This document shows positions 17,884 through 24,467 of a DNA stretch of 64,000 bases, piece by piece; position 1 is the stretch's first letter, and the number at the start of each line of letters is the position of its first letter. The notes below the pieces were generated by a model. The model worked only from the letters and a program-made list of their open reading frames with translations, did no database searches and was not told where the DNA came from. The translations under genes and the position numbers were made by a program. The DNA comes from Amorphus orientalis (GTDB lineage Bacteria > Pseudomonadota > Alphaproteobacteria > Rhizobiales > Amorphaceae): assembly GCF_030814015.1 (NCBI RefSeq), contig NZ_JAUSUL010000001.1:1640001-1704000 (forward strand), given 5' to 3'.

Positions 17884-17929
17884 CAGAGGAATCCTCTGCC
17901 GCGGCGGGGGCGAACAGAAAGATCCTCTG
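17884..17929. promoter_or_regulatory. Paired Lrp-like operator sites upstream of the semialdehyde dehydrogenase
   Basis: Site 1 (17884-17898) is CAGAGGAATCCTCTG, a perfect palindrome around a central A. Site 2 (17915-17929) is CAGAAAGATCCTCTG, differing at two positions. Start-to-start distance is 31 bp, close to three helical turns, so both lie on one face of the DNA. The 15-bp size and CAG...CTG ends fit the known Lrp consensus (YAGHAWATTWTDCTR). The AsnC-type gene ends 19 bp upstream and the regulated ATG is at 17977. Confidence 0.6.
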
Positions 17930-17976
17930 CGCATCGCCGGTATCCTTCGGAGACTTACGTTCAGGGAGGCGCTTCG

Positions 17977-19461
17977 ATGATTGCGACGGACACCATTCGC
18001 GACACGCTGATGGCGGATCTCGAAGATCGGGCACTGGTGCGCAGCTTCTCCTACGTCAACGGCCGCTGGGTGGGGTCGGCGACCGGCGGCACCATCGAGG
18101 TGACCAATCCGGCCGACGGGCGGATCGTCGCCGAAGTCGCCCGGCTTTCCGATGCCGAGGCGGTTGCAGCCGTCGATGCCGCGGACCGCAGCTTCCAGGA
18201 CTGGTCCCACTCGCTGCCGCAGGACCGGACCCGCGTGCTGCGCCGATGGTTCGATCTGATGATCGCCCATCGCGAGGATCTCGCGCGGATCATGACCATC
18301 GAGCAGGGCAAGCCGCTCTCGGAGGCGCGGGGCGAGATCGACTATGCGGCCGCCTTCGTCGAGTTCTATGCGGAGGAGGCAAAGCGCCCGAACATCGAGG
18401 GCGTGACCTCGCACCTGCCGGACGCCGAGGTCGAGCTGTGGCGCGAGCCGGTGGGCGTCGCCGCGCTGGTGACGCCCTGGAACTTCCCCTGCGCCATGAT
18501 CACCCGCAAGGCCGCGGCCGCGATCGCCGCCGGCTGCACGGTCGTCGTGCATCCGTCCGAAGAGACGCCGCTTTCCGCGCTGGCGCTGGCCGAGCTCGCC
18601 GACCGCGCCGGATTGCCGGCGGGCGTGTTCAACGTGGTCACGGGCCGCGCGCCGGAGATCGTCGGCGCCTGGACGTCGGACGCCCGGGTGCGGGCGCTCT
18701 CCTTCACCGGCTCGACCGAGATCGGCCGGCTGCTCTACCGCCAGTCGGCGGACACGGTGAAGCGGCTTGTGCTGGAACTCGGCGGCCACGCGCCGTTCCT
18801 GGTGTTCGCCGATGCCGATCTCGACCTTGCCGTCGACGAGGCGATCAAGGCAAAGTTCGCCACCACGGGGCAGGACTGCCTGGGCGCCAACCGCTTTCTG
18901 GTCGAGCGCCCCGTCTATGCGGAATTCTGCCGACGGTTCACCGAGCGCACGGCGGCGCTGACGCTGGGTCCCGGCATCGAGGATCCCGACCTGGGGCCGC
19001 TGATGAACGCCCGTGCCATCGCCAAGCAGGAGGCGCATGTCGCCGACGCGCTGGAGCGCGGTGCCCGGCTCACGACCGGCGGCAAGCGGGCGCCGCTCGG
19101 CGATCTCTTCTACGAGCCGACGGTGCTTGTCGACGTGCCGACCGATGCGGCCATCTTCCGCGAGGAGACGTTCGGTCCGGTTGCGGCGATCGCCCCCTTC
19201 GACGCCGAGGACGAGGCGGTGCGCATCGCCAACGACACGGAGTACGGCCTCGTGGCCTATCTGCACACCCAGGATCCGCGGCGCATCTACCGGATCAGCC
19301 GCCGGCTCGCCTTCGGCATGGTCGCCGTCAACCGGACCAAGGTCACCGGCGCGCCGATCCCGTTCGGCGGCATGAAGCAATCCGGGCTTGGTCGCGAGGG
19401 CGCCCGCCACGGGCTGGAGGCCTTCACCGACATCAAGTACGTCTGCCGCAACTGGGGCTGA
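17977..19461 (+). CDS. ssd: NAD(P)-dependent semialdehyde dehydrogenase of ectoine catabolism (Ssd/DoeC-like)
   Basis: A 494-residue aldehyde dehydrogenase. Catalytic C301 (TGQDCLGANRF) and general base E267 (LELGGHAPF) are present, with VTPWNFPCAMITRK (165-178) and the loop FTGSTEIG (243-250). It resembles succinate-semialdehyde dehydrogenases, which is how this member of ectoine clusters is usually named. The likely substrate is aspartate semialdehyde from the transaminated diaminobutyrate, giving aspartate. The usual cofactor-contact motif KPSExTP reads HPSEETP here, with His192 for Lys, which could alter coenzyme preference. AGGGAGG precedes the ATG. Confidence 0.88.
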   Translation: MIATDTIRDTLMADLEDRALVRSFSYVNGRWVGSATGGTIEVTNPADGRIVAEVARLSDAEAVAAVDAADRSFQDWSHSLPQDRTRVLRRWFDLMIAHREDLARIMTIEQGKPLSEARGEIDYAAAFVEFYAEEAKRPNIEGVTSHLPDAEVELWREPVGVAALVTPWNFPCAMITRKAAAAIAAGCTVVVHPSEETPLSALALAELADRAGLPAGVFNVVTGRAPEIVGAWTSDARVRALSFTGSTEIGRLLYRQSADTVKRLVLELGGHAPFLVFADADLDLAVDEAIKAKFATTGQDCLGANRFLVERPVYAEFCRRFTERTAALTLGPGIEDPDLGPLMNARAIAKQEAHVADALERGARLTTGGKRAPLGDLFYEPTVLVDVPTDAAIFREETFGPVAAIAPFDAEDEAVRIANDTEYGLVAYLHTQDPRRIYRISRRLAFGMVAVNRTKVTGAPIPFGGMKQSGLGREGARHGLEAFTDIKYVCRNWG

Positions 19462-19477
19462 GCGGAAGGAAGGAACG

Positions 19478-20236
19478 ATGACCGTCCTGTTCGTCTACTG
19501 CCACCCGGAGCCGCGCTCCTTCAACGCGGCGCTGGTCGAGGTCGGCGCCGAGATGTTCCGCAGCCGCGGCGACACCGTCGAGATCTCCGATCTCTACGCG
19601 GAGGGGTTCGATCCCGTCGAGAAGCGGGAGAATTATGCCCAGCCGGTGGATGCGGACGTGTTCGCCCCACTCGCCGAACAGCGCAACGCCTTCAAGACCG
19701 AAACGCTCTGTCCGGAAATATCGCGCGAGATCGCCCGTCTGGAGCGGGCCGACCTCGTGATCTTCCAGTTCCCGATCTGGTGGCACTCGGTGCCGGCCAT
19801 GCTGAAGGGCTGGTTCGACCGGGTGTTCGTCAGCGGCGGCCTCTACACCAGCAGGATGCGCTACGACCAAGGTTATTTCCGGGGCAAGCGGGCGCTGTGC
19901 TCGGTGACCTCCGGTGCGCCGGAGCCCAGCTTCGTCACCGGCGGCCGGGGCGGCTCCCTCGACGAGATCCTCTGGTCGACGCAGTTCTCGCTCCACTACA
20001 TGGGCTTTACCGTGCTGCGCCCGCACGCCAGCTTCGGCATCCAGGGCCACGGCTATTCCTATGCGAGCGCGGACGAATTCAGCCGCCAGCTCGAGCAATC
20101 CAAGACCGCGTTCGCGGAACGTCTCGCCGGCCTGGACGGGGAGGAGCCTCTGCGCTTCCCCGGCTGGGACGACTGGGACGATGCCGGCCGACCGCTTTCC
20201 GACACCTCAAACTCCAAGAGGGCCACGACATGCTGA
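19478..20236 (+). CDS. NAD(P)H oxidoreductase, flavodoxin-like fold (MdaB/KefF/NQO family)
   Basis: A 252-residue flavodoxin-like quinone reductase. The opening VLFVYCHPEPRSFNAALVEV matches the FMN/FAD phosphate loop of NQO-like proteins, and IFQFPIWWHSVPAMLKGWFDRV carries the typical WWxxPAxLKGWxDRV motif. RYDQGYFRGKRALCSVTSGAPE follows. It would reduce quinones with NAD(P)H. GGAAGGAAGGAA precedes the ATG at 19478. It lies 16 bp after the dehydrogenase and overlaps the aminotransferase gene by 7 bases, so it is truly part of this operon although it is not a standard ectoine-cluster gene as far as I know. Confidence 0.88.
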   Translation: MTVLFVYCHPEPRSFNAALVEVGAEMFRSRGDTVEISDLYAEGFDPVEKRENYAQPVDADVFAPLAEQRNAFKTETLCPEISREIARLERADLVIFQFPIWWHSVPAMLKGWFDRVFVSGGLYTSRMRYDQGYFRGKRALCSVTSGAPEPSFVTGGRGGSLDEILWSTQFSLHYMGFTVLRPHASFGIQGHGYSYASADEFSRQLEQSKTAFAERLAGLDGEEPLRFPGWDDWDDAGRPLSDTSNSKRATTC

Positions 20237-21600
20237 CCAACGACAAGCTCGCCGAGTGGGATCGCGAGACCTTCTTCCATCCCTCGACCCATCTCGCCCA
20301 GCATGCCCGCGGGGAGACTCCGTCGCGCATCATCACCGGCGGCAAGGGCGTTTACATCGAGGACCGTGACGGGCGGAAGATGCTCGACGCCTTCGCCGGC
20401 CTCTACTGCGTCAATGTCGGCTACGGACGCCCCGAGATCGCCGAGGCGATCGCCGAGCAGGCGCGCGAGCTCGCCTACTACCACGCCTATGTCGGCCACG
20501 GCACCGAGGCCTCCATCACGCTGGCCAAGATGGTGCTCGATCGGGCTCCGGCGAACATGTCGAAGGTCTATTTCGGCCTGTCGGGCTCGGACGCCAACGA
20601 GACCAACGTGAAGCTGGTCTGGTACTACAACAACATCCGCGGCAAGCCGGAGAAGAAGAAGATCATCTCGCGCTGGCGCGGCTATCACGGCTCCGGCCTG
20701 ATGACCGGCTCGCTGACCGGGCTGGAGCTCTTCCACAAGAAGTTCGACCTGCCGCTCTCCCAGGTGATTCACACCGAGGCGCCTTACTATTTCCGCCGCG
20801 CCGACACCTCCATGAGCGAGGAGGCGTTCGTCGCCCATTGCGCCTCCGAGCTGGAAGCGCTGATCGAGCGCGAAGGGGCGGATACGATCGGCGCCTTCAT
20901 CGGCGAGCCGGCGCTCGGCACCGGCGGCCTCGTGCCGCCGCCGGCCGGCTACTGGGAGGCGATCCAGGCCGTCCTCGACAAGCACGACATCCTGCTGATC
21001 GCCGATGAGGTGGTGACCGGGTTCGGCCGGCTGGGCTCGATGTTCGGCTCCGACCACTACGGTATCCGGCCGGACATCATCACCATCGCCAAGGGCCTGA
21101 CCTCGGCCTATGCGCCGCTGTCCGGCTCCATCGTCTCCGACAAGGTCTGGAAGGTGCTGGAAGAGGGCACCGACGAGTTCGGCCCGATCGGCCACGGCTG
21201 GACCTACTCGGCCCACCCGATCGGTGCGGCGGCTGGCGTCGCCAACCTGAAGCTCATCGACGAGCTGGGGCTGGTGAAAAATGCCGGCGAGACCGGCGCC
21301 TACCTGAAGCAGGCGCTCATCGATGCCGTCGGCGACCACCCGCATGTGGGCGAGGTGCGCGGCGAGGGGCTGCTGATCGCGGTGGAGTTCGTGAAGGATC
21401 GCGACAGCCGTACCTATTTCGATGCCTCGGAGAAGGCGGGGGCGCGCGTCGTACAGGCGCTGGCCGGCGAGAACGTGATCTCCCGCGCCATGCCGCAGGG
21501 CGACATCGCCGGCTTCGCGCCGCCGCTGTGCCTGAGCCGCGAGGAGGCCGATCTGATCGCAGGCAAGGTCAAGAAGGCGGTCGAGGCGACCTTCGCCTGA
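20230..21600 (+). CDS. doeD: Class III PLP aminotransferase of ectoine catabolism (Atf/DoeD-like)
   Basis: A 456-residue class III (omega) aminotransferase. The PLP lysine is K288 in TIAKGLTSAYAPLSGS, the pyridine-nitrogen aspartate is D259 in LLIADEVVTGFGRLG, and phosphate contacts are in FGLSGSDANETNVKL (115-129). In ectoine pathways this enzyme transaminates L-2,4-diaminobutyrate at the 4-amino group to aspartate semialdehyde, the substrate of the dehydrogenase two genes upstream. Its ATG lies inside the end of the oxidoreductase gene, a 7-base overlap indicating coupled translation. A GC-rich hairpin follows. Other omega-amino acids are possible substrates. Confidence 0.88.
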   Translation: MLTNDKLAEWDRETFFHPSTHLAQHARGETPSRIITGGKGVYIEDRDGRKMLDAFAGLYCVNVGYGRPEIAEAIAEQARELAYYHAYVGHGTEASITLAKMVLDRAPANMSKVYFGLSGSDANETNVKLVWYYNNIRGKPEKKKIISRWRGYHGSGLMTGSLTGLELFHKKFDLPLSQVIHTEAPYYFRRADTSMSEEAFVAHCASELEALIEREGADTIGAFIGEPALGTGGLVPPPAGYWEAIQAVLDKHDILLIADEVVTGFGRLGSMFGSDHYGIRPDIITIAKGLTSAYAPLSGSIVSDKVWKVLEEGTDEFGPIGHGWTYSAHPIGAAAGVANLKLIDELGLVKNAGETGAYLKQALIDAVGDHPHVGEVRGEGLLIAVEFVKDRDSRTYFDASEKAGARVVQALAGENVISRAMPQGDIAGFAPPLCLSREEADLIAGKVKKAVEATFA

Positions 21601-21609
21601 TTGTGGAAC

Positions 21610-21635
21610 CGGCGGCACGTGCCCGCGTGCCGCCG
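21610..21635 (+). terminator. Hairpin after the aminotransferase gene
   Basis: Perfect 10-bp arms CGGCGGCACG and CGTGCCGCCG with a 6-nt loop lie 9 bp after the stop codon, at the end of the rightward ectoine operon. No T-run follows, so it is a probable but not certain factor-independent terminator. Confidence 0.5.
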
Positions 21636-21732
21636 TCGGCCCCAATGGGGTCCAGCAGGTCGGTTCCGGCGGCAGAGGGCTTCGCCGCCGACAACTCCGC
21701 AAATCGGCGCCCTGTGCTGTGCTTCGGAGCGA

Positions 21733-22371
21733 TCAGGCGCCGTAGGCCTTGAGGAAGACCCGGACGGCGCTGTCGACGGTCGCGCGGACGTCGGCCCGGG
21801 AGGGCTGCTCCGCGTAGCCGAACAGGAGGCGCTTCACCACATCGCCGTGGCACAAATTCAGGAAGTGGGCCGCGGCGAGCTTCGGATCCTCGTTCAGGAC
21901 GATGCGGCCCCGGGAGGCCTGGCGCTCCAGATAGGCGGCCAGCCGGTCGATCCCGAAACAGGGCCCCATCTCGAAGAATGTCTGGCCGGCTTCCGGGAAT
22001 TTTTCCGCTGCCCCGATCACCATGCGGACCAGGGCGACATGGGAGGGCTGGATCATCATGGTCAGGAACTTCTCGCCCAGTTCCTGAAGCATGGTGGCGA
22101 CGTCGATCTCGTCGTCTTCTCTCAGAAAGATCTGCTCGGCCGCTTCCTTGCGATCCACATGGACGAGCTCCAGAAAGAGCTCCTCCTTGTTGTGGAAGTA
22201 GACGTACAGGGTGCCCTTCGAGACGCCGGCAACCTGGGCGATCTTGTCCATGCTGGCGCCGTCGAAGCCGGCGGCCCGGAAGACCTGGCGCGCGCCGTCC
22301 AGAATTTCCTTGCGCTTCGGTGCGTCGGCCTGGCCCTTCGACCGGCCCGGCAGCTGTTCTGCTTTGTTCAT
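21733..22371 (-). CDS. TetR/AcrR family transcriptional repressor
   Basis: A 212-residue TetR-family protein. The DNA-binding domain is at residues 18-65: RKEILDGARQVFRAAGFDGA, then SMDKIAQVAGVSKGTLYVYF and HNKEELF. The C-terminal ligand domain resembles the AcrR/TetR_C type. The gene is divergent from the emrA-emrB pair, and the gap holds two near-identical perfect palindromes and a minus-strand promoter whose -35 overlaps one of them. It most likely represses both itself and the efflux genes and is released by a pump substrate. That reading is inference from the layout. Confidence 0.9.
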   Translation of the reverse strand: MNKAEQLPGRSKGQADAPKRKEILDGARQVFRAAGFDGASMDKIAQVAGVSKGTLYVYFHNKEELFLELVHVDRKEAAEQIFLREDDEIDVATMLQELGEKFLTMMIQPSHVALVRMVIGAAEKFPEAGQTFFEMGPCFGIDRLAAYLERQASRGRIVLNEDPKLAAAHFLNLCHGDVVKRLLFGYAEQPSRADVRATVDSAVRVFLKAYGA

Positions 22372-22652
22372 CGTCTCACTCTGGGCGGCTCATTCTTGTC
22401 TCGGACGAGGCGGGGCGCCATGTGTCGGTCCGCAGCCGGCCTCGATCCGCCGGGGCCCTCGCCGTGGTCGATCGCTGCCCCGTAAACCTGTCATAGCAAA
22501 ACGCGAGCCGGTTGTGGGCGTTCCGCCGCCGCTTTCGAGCGGTTCCGCCGCTCGAGCCCCGCCCGCCCGCCATCAAAATATCTCTCGCGCCGGGAAAGCG
22601 CGACCGCAGTCCTGGCTGCGCGGTGCACCCTGATCCCGATCGACAATCTACG

Positions 22653-22673
22653 TTGACCGAACGGTTCGGTCAA
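22653..22673. promoter_or_regulatory. TetR operator 1
   Basis: Perfect 10-bp arms TTGACCGAAC and GTTCGGTCAA flank a single central G. The site covers the -35 element of the leftward promoter driving tetR, so occupancy would autorepress. The core ACCGAACGGTTCGGT resembles operators of TetR-family efflux regulators. Confidence 0.75.
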
Positions 22674-22691
22674 TGCTACATGCGACTCAAA

Positions 22692-22712
22692 TTGACCGAA
22701 CGGTTCGGTAAA
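22692..22712. promoter_or_regulatory. TetR operator 2
   Basis: Arms TTGACCGAAC and GTTCGGTAAA around a central G repeat operator 1 with one changed base; adding two flanking bases on each side gives AATT...AATT symmetry. Centre-to-centre distance from operator 1 is 39 bp. It lies on the emrA side and probably mediates repression of the efflux genes. Confidence 0.75.
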
Positions 22713-22989
22713 TTGTCGTGTGGATCCGCTGTTTGGCGGCTGCCCGAAAGTGGGTGGGCCGCTCAGGTGCGGGTCGCTCACCCGCCTGTTTCCACAGGCG
22801 CTTTCAGGATGCCCGAACGTTGCGGCACCGCTGCGAAAAGGCGGAGCCTCGTTGGCGCCCGGGACGAAAGAGCAGCGAGCCGGCGTCCGGCCGCCCGCAG
22901 CAGCCGGAGCCGCACGACAACAGACGAAGACCGTTTCGGCCGCTCCGGCCCGCGTTGCGCGGTGCCGGCGAACAGGCTCAGGAACGACG

Positions 22990-24453
22990 ATGGACCACAA
23001 CGGCAAGTTCGACATGGAACGGGCAGACGAGACGGGAGCCGATCGGTTCGACGGATCGGACGAACGGCCGTCCAAGACCGCGGGAGAGAGTTCTGCGTCC
23101 CCGACGGCACGGACGGAATCCGGCGGCAGTACGCCGGGCCGCGATCCGCAGCAGGACCCGATGGCTCCGCCGGCGGGGGAGGCGGGCACGCACCCGCAGC
23201 CTTCGGACGTGCGGGCGGAAGGCGGACCGGACACGACCTCCACGGTCACGCCTTCCGCGCCGCCGCGTCGGAAGAGCCGGAAGCGCCTCGTCCTCCTCCT
23301 CGTCCTGCTCGCCGCCCTCGTCGGCGGGGCCTACGAGGGCTGGAACTGGTGGACGGTCGGCCGGTTCGAGGAGACGACCGACGACGCCTATCTCCATGCG
23401 GACATGTCGGTGGTGTCGGCCAAGGTCGGTGGATATCTCGCCGGCATCGAGGTCGCCGACAATGCTCAGGTGCGCACGGGGCAGGTGATCGCCACAATCG
23501 ACGACAAGGACTATCGGCTCGCCGTCCAGTCCGCGCGGGACGCCATCGACGTCCAGCAGGCGACCATCCGCCGGATCGAACAGCAGATCAGCGCCGCCCG
23601 GTCCCAGGTGGACGAGGCCGAGGCGAACCGGGAGGGCAGCGAGGCCGCTCTCACATTCGCGGACAACGAACTCACCCGGAAATCGGAGCTGGAAAGCCGC
23701 AGTTTCGCCAGCCGGCAGGAGCTGGAATCGGCGCGGGTCGACCGCGATCGGGCCCGGGCGGAGCTGCATGCGGCGACCGCGCACCTGACCTCGGCTCAGG
23801 CCAACGTCGCCGTGCTGGAGGCCCAGCGCCTGGAAGCGCTGAAAACCCTCGACAGCCTGCGCACCCGGCTCGACCAGGCCAAGCAGGAACTCGCCTACAC
23901 CAGGATCCGCGCGCCCGTGGACGGCGTGATCGGCAACCGGGCCGCCGACATCGGGGAACTGGTCCAGCCGGGCTCGCGCATCGCTGCGATCGTTCCGCTG
24001 GCCGATGTCTATGTGGACGCGAACTTCAAGGAGACCCAGCTGGCGCGGATGGTGCCGGGCCAGCCCGTCTCGGTGACGGTCGACGCGTTCCCGGACCGGG
24101 TCTTCGAAGGGTCGGTGGCGAGCCTTGCGCCGGCCTCCGGCGCCCTGTTCAGCCTGTTGCCGCCGGAAAACGCCACCGGCAACTTCACCAAGATCGTCCA
24201 GCGGCTTCCCGTGCGCGTCGTCCTCGACCAGGCGGTGCTGGAGGAAGCCGTCCTGCGGCCGGGCATGTCGGCGGTCGTGACCGTCGATACCCGCACCGAC
24301 GAGGACCGGCAGATCGCCGAGCGCACCGAAACGCGGATCCGGAGCGAAATCGCCGGGCTCGTCGACCGGCTGCGTGATCTGACGGGCCTCGAGCGCGCCG
24401 ATGCGGCCGAACCGATCGATCCTTCCGGCGCGGCCGCCGGCGGGACGCGCTGA
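22990..24453 (+). CDS. emrA: HlyD-family periplasmic adaptor of a multidrug efflux pump (EmrA-like)
   Basis: A 487-residue membrane-fusion protein. Residues 1-95 are low-complexity and polar (rich in Asp, Glu, Gly, Pro, Thr), followed by one membrane anchor (RLVLLLVLLAALVGGAYEGW) and the EmrA-type sequence TTDDAYLHADMSVVSAKVGGYL. A biotinyl-lipoyl half (IRAPVDGVIGNRAADIGELVQPG) encloses an alpha-helical hairpin (about 190-300), and a beta-barrel domain ends the protein. EmrA is usually about 390 residues, so the polar cytoplasmic extension is unusual. AGGAAC precedes the ATG at 22990. The transporter gene follows after 14 bp. Confidence 0.88.
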   Translation: MDHNGKFDMERADETGADRFDGSDERPSKTAGESSASPTARTESGGSTPGRDPQQDPMAPPAGEAGTHPQPSDVRAEGGPDTTSTVTPSAPPRRKSRKRLVLLLVLLAALVGGAYEGWNWWTVGRFEETTDDAYLHADMSVVSAKVGGYLAGIEVADNAQVRTGQVIATIDDKDYRLAVQSARDAIDVQQATIRRIEQQISAARSQVDEAEANREGSEAALTFADNELTRKSELESRSFASRQELESARVDRDRARAELHAATAHLTSAQANVAVLEAQRLEALKTLDSLRTRLDQAKQELAYTRIRAPVDGVIGNRAADIGELVQPGSRIAAIVPLADVYVDANFKETQLARMVPGQPVSVTVDAFPDRVFEGSVASLAPASGALFSLLPPENATGNFTKIVQRLPVRVVLDQAVLEEAVLRPGMSAVVTVDTRTDEDRQIAERTETRIRSEIAGLVDRLRDLTGLERADAAEPIDPSGAAAGGTR

Positions 24454-24467
24454 GCCCAGTCTGAGCC

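Larger units (their letters stand above)
22372..22989. promoter_or_regulatory. 618-bp divergent control region between tetR and emrA
   Basis: No convincing gene lies here. The emrA frame is open back to 22720, but that sequence lacks coding character and the ATG at 22990 has a clear ribosome-binding site. On the minus strand a promoter for tetR is visible: TTGACC (22668-22673), a 17-bp spacer and TAGATT (22645-22650). The -35 lies inside operator 1. From operator 2 to the emrA ATG is about 278 bp, so emrA probably has a long leader or a further start site. Confidence 0.5.

Noticed and set aside
22720-22989. N-terminal extension of the HlyD-type gene by 90 codons
   Set aside because: The extension is Cys-, Pro- and Arg-rich without coding character and lies in the operator region; the ATG at 22990 has AGGAAC upstream.
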